From contig NC_088307.1 of assembly GCF_032854445.1 (NCBI RefSeq), positions 4,090,001 through 4,154,000 on the forward strand: a stretch of DNA of 64,000 bases, given 5' to 3'. The DNA comes from Liolophura sinensis. Its lineage: Eukaryota > Mollusca > Polyplacophora > Chitonida > Chitonidae. The notes below the pieces were generated by a model. That model had not been told where the DNA came from and did not search any database. It was given only the letters and a program-made list of their open reading frames with translations. The translations under genes and the position numbers were made by a program. This document shows, one piece after another, positions 27,601-37,794 of the stretch; the stretch's first letter is position 1, and each line of letters begins with the position of its first letter.

Positions 27601-30600
27601 CTCCCGCAAAAACAACAGCGTTTTAGCGTTACACTACTGACCCAGATTGTATGTGGGGGAAATTCTGACATGCTAAACAACAATCCCTTGCCAGCTCCAG
27701 AAAAAATACAAGCCAAAGGCAGTAATATAACACATTCTCACTGTCAGCTCTGACTCTTTTTATACTCTTCCATTCTCGTATCTTCTTTCCGTGTTTCTAG
27801 ACAAACTCATTTTTTCTCCATCCACAAGCTCCTGTACAGCTCAATCATGGGAGCTAATGTAAGAAGCTGAAGGTAATAATGACACTGCCATGATAATTTA
27901 GCAAGAGAAAGATTTTGTTCACATGTTTTTGATTGCACATTAACTGTGTTAAGAAAACAAGAAAGTTACAGCATTTCAAATGAATATGATGTTTCTCCAA
28001 AAAGAACAAGGTACATTAAGCCAATTTGTATTGCAATTCATTCGTTGAGCATTAAATGTCAACTGCCAATTTACATTCCTCTTACGTCACAACTACACTG
28101 CAGTTCAAGATGGTACATTGAATGGCTTAATGAATGGAGCTGAAAGGGTATAATAGTTCATGGCGGACAAAAGCTTTCACACCGTGATCAGGACAATAGA
28201 TAAATTACATACATCCATAAAGGGCTTCAAATGAAGGACAACTATCACAAAATACTAATTCTCGTCATGAAAAAAACAAATTGTAAGACGTATTTCAAAT
28301 GAAAAAGGAATTTCTCAAAAGAATCAAGCAGCTATGTTGGTGTCAACTGTATTGCATTTCTTTGGCAGAGCTTTGGCTGTTAAATGACTGATTTATATGC
28401 CATTATATGTCCCACACCGCATGCTAAGTGGTTTAAATGTCAAAAACAAGAAGACAGAATATTAACTAACTGGAAACTACTATCACAGATTACTAAGAAA
28501 GTGTGCATGAAATTAACATCTAGGCAAAAACTACACCTTTTATTATAAAACACTGGTTCAACTTATTCTGTTTATAACGGTTGTCACACTGTCAAGTAGC
28601 AATAAAAACAGGTGTTTGCAAAATTCCCATCTGCTAATGACCTCGTCATTACACCCCCCCTCCCCCTCCCTTTCCTGCAATTTCCCATCAACAAATCCAT
28701 TATTATCCAGGTGTTTCTGCACCTGATTATGTGTATGTTTTTGCACCTGATTATGCGTATGTTTTTGTATCTCTTTATGAATAATTTTCACACACGTAAA
28801 TTACATATTCATGCAATGAGGGCTGGTTTCTGCATGTCTGAAGCAAAACCTGAGGCAGAAAACTTCAGACAACTACTGATGTACAGACTGAATTTTAAAA
28901 CAAAAGACAACACTAGACCAATGTAAATCAATCAATACAGTTCCCCGCATTAAGTTCAAAAAGCATAACCTTTTATCTTTGCGACAGTGCACCAACAAGA
29001 TAGCGCTACCATGTTAATTATAGTAGGCAAGAATGAAACTGTTTCTGCTAATGTCACCCAAACCCTGTTTTCACTGTTAGCCATACGAGTGTGAAGTATG
29101 AGTCATAAAGCATCATGTTTCCAGTTTGTCCACCATAGTGCATCCCACCATCATTTGCTATATCATATTTTCTTTCAAGCAATCATTTCCTTAGCAATAA
29201 ATTTAATGCCCATTTCTTCCACAATCAAAATATGTGACAATACCACTGGAGCCCGATTTTGAGAAAGACTTACTGCAGGAGGTCTTTCAATGACTTCTGA
29301 TCTTTTGAATTTCAATCAAAGAAAAAAAAATGACTTATTTTATTTGTTCCCTTGTTGTTTAGCACCAGGAATGTTTCACTTTGTATGAATCCACAGCCAG
29401 TTCTATGGGTGGAGGATATAAGCTTATCCAGAATAAACCACTGACCTTTGGCAAGTGACTTGGACAACTCTCCCACATGTGACTATGATTTGCTATATTG
29501 GTGAAAAGCAAGCTGTCATAGTCTCCATGGCACAGGCACTTCATGTAAAACCACACATCAGAAAACATTGCTTTCTGTGTCTTGTCCCCAGGGCAGGGGA
29601 ATCATCTAAGACTGGGATTGAACTCATGTCTTGTTTATCTCAGCAACGAAAACGAGCATGTTTTGATAAGTTGACCATGTCTCAGTGCCCAAAATGTGCC
29701 AAGAAACTCAAGAAAAGTGCCACATTTGGAAATGGTGGTGTCATTCTAAGGTAGAAGAGTTAATAATATCTACATGTATATCGCATTATTAAAGACCCTG
29801 AGGGTTGAATAATCATAATTAGGCTCTGTTATCTACCACTTAGTGGGTGATGTGTACGGGTGGGAGGGGGTGGTAGGTGAGAGGTTGATCTCGGGTACAC
29901 ATTTCTCTATATGTAGACGCAGCTCTCAGTGACAAGATCTCCAGGGCTATAGTGTCAGGGCATTGCATATCCACAGCAAGCCCACCTGCGTCAGACGTCA
30001 CACGCATAAGTCATGGCAGGCAGGGTTAACGACCATCTGAGCCCTCTCTCTAATTGACGGGGTTTAAGACACAGCGTCCATCATGCAGGCTACTCTACAC
30101 GGACTGGTAGAGTCCCTAGCTAGCTGCTGCCAGCAGCATTGGCAGAATCAATGTCAGACGTGTGGAGTGAGAGCATGTGACAACAGAGCACGTGTTGGCT
30201 AACTGACCTTTCCAACCCACAATGGGTCGTAAGACTTCTTCATCTAGGCTCAGCATGATCTTGGGCACCAGTAATCACAATACGGCCGGATGCTGTACAT
30301 GGATTTCTAGCTACTTTCTCATCAACACTCCTATGTATTTCATATAAAACCAATGTAATCATGCAAAAAAATAAAATGGCTGCACCTTAAATATCAATCA
30401 TAGCTTCAAACACTGATGTACTCTCAGAGGAAATAGACCCTGTAATGTATTACACCCCACCTTCCCGTTTTCCATCCTGTATTTTCAACATGCATAGTGA
30501 CGTACACAGGCTTTTAGCACTTCAAATTCTCGAATGTTAAAAAAAAATAAATATGTGTGGCTGTTCTTTTTTTTTTTATTATATTTCCTTACACCCAGGA

Positions 30601-33600
30601 AACAATCAGTGTGCTTTAAAGTGGAAGAAAAAAACAAACTATACACCACACGCATCCTGGATGTAAAACATATACATTCCAGTAATCAGTCACGATTCCA
30701 TACATCATCTTAACGTTGAAAATATTTTCTTGATATCAAATCAGGCTAGCCAGGCTATCAAGCTGATGGCAGTAAACATCATAATTTGAACTGCGCAGAG
30801 GGTCATTAGTACGCCCGTATATAGGTACGATTATTGACCCGTTCCTGATGCCATGATACAAGCAGGTTTTTATCCAGGTTAAACACGAGATTCTGCCACA
30901 CGTGTTTCTCCTCCTTTCAGGGGGGGAGAGAATATGTAGGGCTAGATTGAGGTATACAGACTCTCTCAAGGCAACCACCACGTATCAGGTAAACACAAAC
31001 AGCATAAATGCCTAACACAAGGTGCTCATTACAACTGATTAATTGCAGGCTTGATCTCATATCGCCACGGTGACAGCTAATTATCTTGATGACAAATATG
31101 GTGACTAGTGAAACATGCTAAAAATCCATGATTTTCGATTCGCATGATGTAGGCGAGTCTCCAAAAACTTCTTTCTGGGTAGGTATCAGGCCTCCTTTGC
31201 TAACTGCTCAGTGTTCAAATGTAACTGTTCGCGTTCATGGATGGAATTATCAGCACGTTTTTCATACAGATATTATTCACTGTCTGTAAAAATTGTTAAA
31301 TTGTTTTGTAGTCAAACTGAACAATATTACACGCACTAATTATTTATAGGCTATGTAACAGTCAAATATCTAGCTAATTCAATAATTAACCCCTATTTTC
31401 AGAATACTTCAATCAATCAAAACAGTGAAACATTTTTTCGGTATTATTTTCAAAACACTGCTTCCAATAAAAACTGGTGAATACCAAATACACAGACATT
31501 ACAAGAGGAGAAAAGATTAGCTTAGGAGAAGTGTCCTGGGAAGTTATAAAAGAAACCATCGTAACTGCTGTGAGTTATTCTTCATAGGCTCACTAAAGCT
31601 CCGAGAGAATCATGTATAAAAATGAGTTTCGGCCTACGCATACACTCAAAACAGGAAACAGCTGACCTGATAATTATAACACACTGTTCTGCTCTCCCAT
31701 AAACATGTAAATGAGTTCAAAAGAAAACGAACATAAACACAAGTGCTGTCATGCCATACATGCAGTACTAATTAATATTCATTTGGTCAGTTCGTAATTT
31801 ATTTGACATGTATGTTATTTAATGATGAAGTGTTTCATTAGCTACAATTTCAAAGATGTACCAATTAGGTTCCATTTTGATATGATGAGCTGGGATGGAA
31901 AAAGTGCATAAAATGATTTTGAGACAAATTTTGGGACTGACAGACTCTCATTTACGGTAAATAGAAGCTGTGTCATTCTCAACAAAAAAACTCTCTTAAG
32001 ATCCTTAAAATTAAACACAACGTATGTTTTTGATATTTCATATCAATGCTGAAAGAAAAAAACCTCTCCTCCCCTAGGCCCCCTGATGATACTTCCTGAT
32101 TTAATGAAAAATGTGGTAATAAACAGAGAAATATTGTGATGATGGTGATGACGGTGGTGATGATGATATAGAAAGACCTTACTGATGGAGAGGTTTCCGG
32201 CAATTGTTTGTGATCAATAAAGTGAGCTGCGCAGCAGCAACTTGTCCTGGAGCCGACCTTAAGACAGCATGTGGCTCCCAGCCCATCAGGACAAACACAG
32301 CCCCAGGTGGTCAGAGAGTTTTAAGGAAAGGGAGGAGGGGTGATGGTGGTGCTGGGCTGCAGTGTTAGAAGTCTGATTGTGTTATGTCCTGTCAGCTGTA
32401 TGTATGAGCTTTGTTTGGCATGTTTGACAAATAGGGGTGTTTGAAGTAGACAGAGGATTTCCCCCCCAAAGACAAACACTGTCTAATGGATCATCAGTGG
32501 CTAACAGATGACCGCTGTCCAGGTCTGATGACACTGACCATTAGCTGACCTTCACCTAGCAATGCCCATACCCAGTGTATGCCTTGGGATGAAGTCAAAC
32601 AAAATGTTGAGCCCATCACCATGGAAGGATCCAAGCGTTCTTGTTTGCATATAGATCACATAAAATCAACTTTGCTGGAATTAAGAAAGAAATTTATTTT
32701 AATATTTTATGTGTGTGTGTGGTTGAGGGGGGGGGGGGGGTGTGTTGATTATTGTATCTGCATGCAAATACCAGCAAACCAACTTTGATGGCATTATAAA
32801 AAAACAATTTAATTAATTTAAACTTTTTTTCTGGTTTTGATTGTCGTTTAGAATATACTGAAGAATCTCACTTCTTTGCACAAGAATACTCACCTACTTG
32901 CACATGTATGCACAATGATATGAATAATTACCTTATCTGTATTTTTCATTCAAAAATATTCACTGCAACCTTACATTATTCATTGTACAAGCCATTCTAA
33001 TTTTTAACACATGGTATAGATGTCTGACGGGGGAATCTATCATCTCTGGCCAAATGTTAAAGAAGGACTAAAAGTGGAAACAAAGTTTTTATAGTATCCT
33101 TATCCATTCATGCAATATATTTCAAACACCGCATAAAATATTTTCATGAAATCACAATGTATCTTTTGTATATGTACATGTACCTGAGGTCATAAAACCT
33201 GTGTTTTAGGTCAATACTTGATATGTTACTAAAACGGTTATATGTGAGGTTTAAAGCTGGCCATAGATTGAGTTGCCATCCTTAGCAAATGGGGCCAACT
33301 CAATGTTGGACTCAATGACAAAGTTGACCTGAGCATAACACTAATGTCAAAAAGTTTGACGAAATCTTGCAATTGTGGGACAATGTGAGATTGATGAAAC
33401 TGGATATAACTGGATGCTTTGAATCTCAGAAAAGCAGAACATGTTCAAATTTAGTGATTGCAAGCCCGTGCAGATATTACATAAACCGGCACGCAATCAT
33501 GTGCTCCGATCTGCTTCCAGTCACCAAAAACCTAGTTGCTTCCAGTCACCAAAACGTCAGTTGCTTCCCGTCACCAAAAACCTCAGTTGCTTCCCGTCAC

Positions 33601-36600
33601 CAAAAACCCAGTTCCTTTTCCGTCACCAAAAACCCAGATGCTTCCCGTCACCAAAAACCCAGTTGCTTTCCGTCACCAAAGACCTAGTTGCTTCCAGTTG
33701 CATGGTCGACCTACACTCGTCTTAAGGGATAAAGGAGATATAACTAATATACCAGAGTTTACATCATGACAAATCCACCACAATTTGAACCACGTGGTCA
33801 AACACTACACATCCCAAACAAAGGCTTAAGATATCATCTGCTCACCTGCCAGAACCATTCCCATCTGAAGACACTTCTTAAATCTGCAGTACTGACAGCG
33901 ATTCCTCTGGGCCTTGTTAATTTCACACTGACCATTTCCCACGCATGTGTAAACGCGCTTGTTCTGAACTGTCCGTTTGAAAAAACCCTTACACCTGAAA
34001 CAACATGAAAAAAAAGCAATTAGAGAACATGAAAGGCCAAACACTACCTGAATTTTTTTCCAACTTAAAACTTGACATACCAGTAAGTGAATTTTTAAGT
34101 CATACAGGAGTCTCATATTTAAAAGTAAAGAACACATTTATACAACCTATACCTTAAATAAAAGAGCTCTACTGATGCTCTAGCAACACCCAACAACCTA
34201 TAAGGCTCATAAAGTCTTATTTAAAAATGATCACATGTAGGTTGAATTAAACAGCTAGCCTTTGCTAGTCGAGCTAAATATTAGGTCCCATCTGTTTGAA
34301 GACTGATGAAGTTGAAGGTTCAAATCCAGCCCTCACTGGTTTGGCTTCAGTCAGAAGTCGGTAGATTTGTCGTGGACCTGACAATTTTACTCGTACCCTG
34401 CTTGGTAAATTCCAACCCTGCTATCCCCTATCCCCACCCCAAAGACGGTCAAAGGCATATATACCAATCAAATATACAAATAAATTGGCTTGCTCAAAAT
34501 CACATTCAACCATTACCTTAGTTATCTTGTATATGCCGATGGCACTGACTGTCTTGGTTTCATATCATCTTTACAGCGCTTCTTCAGTGAAGCATCACAC
34601 CAGACATGACACTGGCTTGACAGCAGACATGACACCCCATCACTTCAATGTATACTGATACCGGTGATACCGGCTCGACTAGTATTTTATTGTCATCTAA
34701 ATACTGATCAAGCACTGTTCTTGCCACAAAATTGCAACCAGAAATATTACGGAGATTAATTATTATATGTTCATACAGTTGTCATGATCTGGTTACAACA
34801 TCAACCAAATAACCATAATACGACCACCAGATCGATGCAGTGGCTATGATATTGCTATAATATCATCAAAGTTGCCATAATATGGCCTCAAGATCGACGC
34901 AGTGGCTATGATATTGCTATAATATCATCAAAGTGGCCATGATATGGTTACAAGATCAATGCAGTGGCCATGATATGGTTACAAGATCAACAATAGTGGA
35001 GTGAAACCATAATTATTTGTTAAATGTCCAGACATAATCAATTTGGTGAAAGCTAAACGTTACTTCATCACCTACATGTACATGGACATTTTGTGAATAC
35101 AAATTAACAGGAATTGTTTGATGATGCTACACACCCAGAGACTGTTGGTTCCAACAGCAAAGGCAGTCAAAGTCATCTGGTAACAATGCTATCATTCTAG
35201 CATATAATGGAATTTTGACTGACCAATACCTGAACGATTATGACGATATAAACCCGATGCATTAATCATCAATACTGCCATTTGCATGTAATATACCAGC
35301 TATTATTAATCCAACAGTGGAATTGGTTTTTGCTGTCGCTAAACACCGTATCCAAGAATGACCTCTTTTAAAGGCACACACACAAGAATTATTCACTTCA
35401 GTGCTTTCTTACTGGGACGGACAGGTTGCACCTAATGAACATATTCTTAACTTGCCCTGGGTCAATTTTTCAGCTGGACAATGTTAAGTTCCCTCCAGAT
35501 ACTTACCCTTCACAGGTTATAATTCCATAGTGTAGCCCTGTAGCTTTGTCCAGGCATATAGCACATATCATCGGCTCATCGGTTTCAGAGTCCGATTCCG
35601 ACATTGCCGAGTTCAGTTTTCCCGATGAAGACGAGTCCTTTTCGCCGTTCCTGCGATTCAGCTGGCTCAATGCAGACGCCAGTGTTGGTGCAGCGAAGCC
35701 AGAGCGCACCGTGAACGTCCCATCCGTGTAGTGATTTATGAACTTTTCATCGCGTTCCACTTTGCTCTTGGAGGAGAAAGAGCCCGCAGATTTGTTGTCG
35801 TCTTGCCCCAGACTTTTCTCGGACTGGTAGCTGTACAGAGACCCCATGCTGGAAGTACTCGTGACTGGGGACACGCAGCGTTCGCTCATTGCCCTGCGCT
35901 CCACGACCACTGGACGCCCCAAGGGGTCTAAGCAGTGTGTCAGGCCATGTTTCTTAGGCCTGGGGCTCCCATACCCACTGTCCGCGGAGCTGTGCTTCAT
36001 CTCCGGATGCCCCAACTGCTGCAGGCAATGATTGCCGTACGAAAGTCCGTGCATGCCCAGAGGGATCAGTCCTGGCTCGGTATTCCCGCTGAAATGAGGG
36101 AGGCCATTGGGGTCAATTCCATAGCATGTCTGCCCCTGGGTGACCATATTGGGCATGACAGCAATCATGGGCATGCCCCCCATGCCTCTGTTCTGAGTCA
36201 GGTACTGGGGTGGGGTGAGATAGCCCGTCTGGGCCAGGACCATTCCGGACGGCAACCCCAAGCACGTGTAACCAAGAAGACCGGGGTGTGGTGACTCTGT
36301 CGGCGGCGTTTCGCCTTTCACTTTCCTCGTGAACTGCTCAAACTTCCTCTTCTCTTCGTCACCATTGTCCTTGTGCAGCCTGGGGCTTGGAGACGCCGTT
36401 TCCGCAGATACTGAGCTCTGTGTCTCCATGTTGTTGTCTTGCCAGGAAGGGGCGGGGCTGACTGACCGATGGTAATAGTCCGAATCCCCATTTTTGTCGA
36501 AGTCCTGCTTGACCATGTCGGAATCGAGGTCTTTGGAGGAGGTCTGACTGTATCCGCTGGTGACCGACTCGCCATCGCTCGACAGGAGATCCTTCACCCG

Positions 36601-36669
36601 TCGGCGCTTCAATTTGAAATCCCAAAAGAGACTAGAGTTTCCCAGGTCAAGATTTCCGTAGTCTCGCAT
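12449..36669 (-). CDS. NR6A1/HR4: Nuclear receptor, NR6A / HR4 (GCNF-like); whole coding span of five exons
   Basis: Five exons at 36669-35507, 33994-33846, 18256-18195, 17740-16891 and 12648-12449 join with GT/AG borders and matching phases (2, 1, 0, 1) into 2424 nt, giving 807 residues plus a stop. The order is a Ser/Pro-rich N-terminal region (1-365), a C4 two-finger DNA-binding domain (about 369-434), a carboxy-terminal extension with RMPGGRNSG, a basic hinge, and a ligand-binding domain (about 568-807). The fingers and extension resemble arthropod HR4 most closely, with vertebrate GCNF (NR6A1) as the next relative. The family acts in the nucleus as DNA-binding regulators, usually repressors, on AGGTCA direct repeats or extended half-sites; in insects HR4 works in the ecdysone cascade. 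The role in this animal is inference. The longest intron (15.6 kb) separates the fingers from the extension. Any 5' untranslated exons are unplaced. Confidence 0.93.
13040..13700. repeat. Minisatellite, 39-bp unit, 16 copies, in receptor intron 4
   Basis: The unit is ATAAAATACA, YGTAGACCTTG, RTCGGGGACA, TTTGAGCT (39 bp) with almost no indels. As 39 = 3 x 13, both strands are open: 13053-13700 plus (13-residue repeat [13 protein letters not shown]) and 13676-13230 minus. Its place inside an intron and its pure tandem nature argue against a protein. Each unit carries a near-match to an extended nuclear-receptor half-site (CCAAGGTCT or TCAAGGTCT on the minus strand). Degenerate units continue to about 13765, including a run of about 14 G near 13722-13737. 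Confidence 0.95.
15840..15925. repeat. Short tandem repeat, about 2.5 copies
   Basis: 'GACAATAAATATGATGGGGA' and variants recur three times at about 33-bp spacing. Confidence 0.7.
16891..17740 (-). CDS. NR6A1/HR4: HR4/NR6A coding exon 4: hinge and most of the ligand-binding domain
   Basis: The exon is 850 nt, with acceptor CCAATTTAG and donor AACA|GTAAGT (GT at 16890-16889). It encodes residues 459-741. The start is a strongly basic hinge ([10 protein letters not shown]), then a Ser/Pro-rich linker (about 536-565). The ligand-binding domain begins near residue 568 with [11 protein letters not shown]. The helix 3-5 signature runs roughly over residues 625-658: W625, LPFYSE, then [14 protein letters not shown]. 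The frame stays open past the donor into intron 4, so the open frame alone overstates the exon. The splice site is set by the in-phase join to exon 5. Confidence 0.93.
17741..18194 (-). other. Receptor intron 3 (454 bp)
   Basis: Donor GTGAGT at 18194, acceptor CCAATTTAG ending at 17741. It contains a SINE-B remnant and a long C run (18089-18110). Confidence 0.9.
17960..18075 (-). repeat. SINE-B fragment in intron 3
   Basis: 'AGGTGGAGGAAACCCTGATT' and 'CCACTGACCTTTAGCAAGTT' match the second SINE family's block, followed by CCCATGTGTGAACCAC. Confidence 0.55.
18195..18256 (-). CDS. NR6A1/HR4: HR4/NR6A coding exon 3: carboxy-terminal extension of the DNA-binding domain
   Basis: This 62-nt exon is too short to show as a long open frame. 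Acceptor TTTTTGTAG (AG at 18258-18257) precedes CT GTA CGT GAA GAT, and AAG is followed by donor GTGAGT at 18194. It encodes [20 protein letters not shown] (439-458), with Ala438 completed by its first two bases. The RMPGGRNSG core is the T/A-box extension of the HR4/NR6 group. In this family and in NR5 the extension contacts the minor groove beside the half-site, which allows monomer binding to extended half-sites. Phases agree on both sides. Confidence 0.92.
20245..21595 (+). pseudogene. Decayed pogo/Tigger-type (DDE_1) transposase, interrupted by a SINE
   Basis: Recognisable pieces appear in order. 20245-20334 and 20551-20600 give [10 protein letters not shown] and WYYDFMAKW, typical of the linker before the catalytic domain. 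After a one-base frameshift near 20600 comes [19 protein letters not shown] and, ending at 20755, NMDETGV with the first catalytic Asp, then a stop. Later pieces are [14 protein letters not shown] near 20920 and GYKSH near 21030, where the family has DGHKSH, so the second catalytic Asp is lost. The segment that normally carries the third acidic residue is missing. [20 protein letters not shown] follows at 21150-21213. The C-rich tail at 21350-21480 may be part of the same protein. It lies antisense to the receptor in intron 2. I found no terminal inverted repeats. Confidence 0.8.
20335..20540 (-). mobile_element. SINE-A inserted in the transposase, with 13-bp target-site duplication
   Basis: Tail TTTATTTATTTG, then 'CTGGTGTTTTACGCCATACT', core and 'GAGCTGGACTTGAACTCACA' (B-box region). 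The tRNA head beyond this is missing. CAGTAAACCATTA flanks it at 20322-20334 and 20541-20553. Removing the insert plus one duplicate rejoins the transposase frame ([10 protein letters not shown]). Confidence 0.92.
22478..25040. repeat. Minisatellite, 32-bp unit, about 80 copies, in receptor intron 2
   Basis: The unit is 'CCCAAGATTGTGACATTCAC', TTTATGCCTAAT or TTTAATCCTGAT. The two half-unit variants alternate in runs, and a 19-bp insertion-like variant (CATTCTTTATTGTAA, also CATTCTTTACTGTAA) recurs near 22853, 23428, 23833 and 24328, which shows block duplication. It is the longest array in the window. Confidence 0.95.
26470..26590 (-). repeat. SINE tail fragment
   Basis: GATTGTGATTTATTTG and 'GCTCAAGAATTGTCCACTTC' resemble the tail side of the SINEs. 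The rest is diverged. Confidence 0.4.
26806..26894 (-). repeat. SINE-A 3' fragment
   Basis: 'TTTATTTATTTGATTGGTGT' then TTTACGCTGTTCTCAAG and GGCATTATGGGAGGGAGG. Only about 90 bp at the tail side is present. Confidence 0.75.
29395..29645 (-). repeat. SINE-B copy
   Basis: GGGTGGAGGATATAAGC, 'ACCACTGACCTTTGGCAAGT', CTCCCACATGTGACTA, ending with 'GGGATTGAACTCATGTCTTG' (B-box-like). It generates the short overlapping frames at 29359-29754. Confidence 0.55.
31030..31120. promoter_or_regulatory. Candidate cis-regulatory segment in intron 2
   Basis: A compact cluster of developmental transcription-factor words: GATTAATTGC, GTGACAGCTAATTATC (a TGACAG Meis/TGIF-like word beside TAATTA) and TTGATGACAAAT. 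It is not part of a repeat I recognise. Conservation cannot be tested here. Confidence 0.2.
32535..32551 (-). promoter_or_regulatory. DR5-like nuclear-receptor element in intron 2
   Basis: On the minus strand AGGTCA, five bases, TGGTCA: one mismatch to a DR5 of AGGTCA. A further TGACC word lies just upstream (near 32509). Confidence 0.25.
33510..33702. repeat. Minisatellite, 25-27 bp unit, about 7 copies
   Basis: The unit is CAGTTGCTTCCCGTCACC plus AAAAACC. It ends about 140 bp downstream of exon 2 in the direction of transcription. The frames at 33367-33769 are read-through. Confidence 0.9.
33846..33994 (-). CDS. NR6A1/HR4: HR4/NR6A coding exon 2: rest of the DNA-binding domain
   Basis: This is a 149-nt exon behind acceptor TTTCAG (AG at 33996-33995), with donor GTGAG starting at 33845. 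It completes the P-box (C389, then KGFFKRT) and holds finger 2 with C405, C411, C421 and C424. The D-box between C405 and C411 has the usual five residues. The stretch [11 protein letters not shown] followed by LQMGMVLA is typical of NR6/HR4-type receptors. The split of the DNA-binding domain directly after CEG is a common nuclear-receptor intron position. It ends on the first base of Ala438. Confidence 0.95.
34255..34490 (+). repeat. Possible tRNA-derived SINE, other family
   Basis: A B-box-like 'GAAGGTTCAAATCCAGCCCT' stands about 40 nt after a degenerate A-box-like stretch. The downstream body ends in an A-rich CAATCAAATATACAAATAAAT tail, split here as 'CAATCAAATATACAAAT' plus AAAT. No second copy is seen in the window. 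Confidence 0.4.
34826..34995. repeat. Tandem repeat, about 66-bp unit, 2.5 copies
   Basis: 'GCAGTGGCTATGATATTGCT' followed by ATAATATCATCAAAGT occurs twice, then a shortened unit with GTGGCCATGATATGGTTACAAGAT. Confidence 0.8.
35507..36669 (-). CDS. NR6A1/HR4: HR4/NR6A coding exon 1: start, N-terminal region, first zinc finger
   Basis: The start at 36669 opens the frame and has A at position -3. The exon encodes 387 codons plus two bases of Gly388. Residues 19-26 are a basic stretch (KLKRRRVK) followed by SSDGES, similar to what I recall at the N-terminus of insect HR4, and could serve as a nuclear localisation signal. The middle is rich in Ser, Pro, Gly and Met and looks disordered, with a Ser/Asp/Glu-rich run just before the fingers. 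Finger 1 starts with C369 and C372, then C386 in the P-box CEGCKG, whose last residues come from exon 2. The exon ends GAAGG, followed by donor GTAAGT (GT at 35506-35505). Reverse-strand and other-frame ORFs over this exon are shadows. Confidence 0.93.
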
Positions 36670-36708
36670 CTTGCTTACAGGACACTACAACACTGGGACA
36701 TAGGACAA
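36670..36708 (-). other. 5' UTR part of the first coding exon, with acceptor and short uORF
   Basis: Reading the minus strand, a pyrimidine run ends in TTTTTTCCAG with AG at 36710-36709. The exon therefore probably begins at 36708, 39 bases before the start codon. This leader contains an upstream ATG at 36701 opening an 8-codon frame (MSQCCSVL) that stops at 36675, five bases before the main start. A splice acceptor here means that a noncoding exon and the promoter lie further upstream. Without a transcript, an unspliced longer leader cannot be excluded. Confidence 0.6.
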
Positions 36709-37279
36709 CTGGAAAAAAGCAGAATTAAGATTTTAAGTATGGTATCAGAATTATAAAGTGAAATCCATTCCTATTTTCAACTTGCTAATCAGGTGTCTTT
36801 TGTTTTCTGTGAATGGATTGGTTTATTTACATCTGTGGTACATTACACGTTCAAGGATACGTGAAAAGTTACTATAAAAAATAAAGAGTATGGTTTTAAA
36901 GAAAAAGCTGAGGCGTATCATATATATTTTTATTAACCTCTCTATTTTATGCATAATTGCCATTAATGATTGGAAATATTAAAAAATGACTTCACTGATG
37001 AACATACTGGGACTACGAGAAGAGCATGATTTGGATTCTCCCTCAACGAAGTTAATTTTGTCAGCTATCACCAATGACGTCACCATAACAACTTAATTTC
37101 TGGAATAATCGCTGGGGCCTAGGAAAAACCATAGCCTAAAGAAGAAAGTTGAGGGCCTTTTTTATTCTTTAGTATGTTTGGCCACATCACACTGCAGTAT
37201 ACTCCTTACTTCGATATTAAAAAAAAAGCTTTCTTGTCTTATACTACATGAAGAGCAGAGGTACGTGTTTCTATCTATA

Positions 37280-37480
37280 TGTATTTGATTGTTGTCTTTT
37301 CATGGTGGTCGGTTTTAAGGGTAAAGGAAACCTGTGGTAAACCACCTACAATTGACAAGTTACCAACAAACTTTCCCAGATACGATGTACAGATATGAAC
37401 ACCACCTTGGTGGCAGATAAGTGATACTCAATGAAGGTTAGACTGTGCTAAGGTCTGCACAAGCATCACTGACCTCTTAC
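37280..37480 (-). repeat. SINE-B copy
   Basis: GGGTAAAGGAAACCTGTGG, 'TAAACCACCTACAATTGACA' and AACTTTCCCAGATACG match the block seen in the other SINE-B copies. Confidence 0.5.
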
Positions 37481-37794
37481 TGTCAGAAAGGCAAATTATC
37501 TTGTCCATGACTGTGTCAGCAATCTGGCCATGGATGCCAACAGGTTTTCTCAAAAACTTGTTAACTAACTAAGCTCATACGATTTGATACAAAAATTTAT
37601 ATCACTATGCTTATGACCTGATTAAATTTTTAATTTAACAGTTTCTTGATTTTTTCTCAAGTTTTCTCCACATCTCCACTTTAATACAAAGAACCTTATT
37701 TTTTTCCTCTAGGGAAGAATTAATGATGATCCATTTGTACAGGGATCAGCTTTACACAGCTGGTATAAAACGATTTTAACAATCAACATAAACA

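Larger units (their letters stand above)
18257..33845 (-). other. Receptor intron 2 (15.6 kb)
   Basis: Separates the DNA-binding-domain exon from the short extension exon. It contains the dead transposase, a SINE, a 2.5-kb minisatellite and several small repeats. The remaining stretches 18257-20240, 21600-22475, 25045-26465 and 26895-33500 hold no gene that I can support. Confidence 0.85.
33995..35506 (-). other. Receptor intron 1 of the coding region (1.5 kb), inside the DNA-binding domain
   Basis: Donor GTAAGT at 35506, acceptor TTTCAG ending at 33995. It contains a possible tRNA-derived SINE (34255-34490) and a 3-copy tandem repeat (34826-34995). Confidence 0.9.

Noticed and set aside
27319-27615. 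98-residue minus frame with an internal [16 protein letters not shown] that resembles a signal peptide
   Set aside because: Single short frame in an intron, with no family resemblance or promoter; a hydrophobic stretch alone is weak evidence.
35546-36756. Plus-strand and alternative-frame ORFs over the first coding exon
   Set aside because: Shadows of the GC-richer receptor exon; the minus frame has the zinc finger and splice sites.
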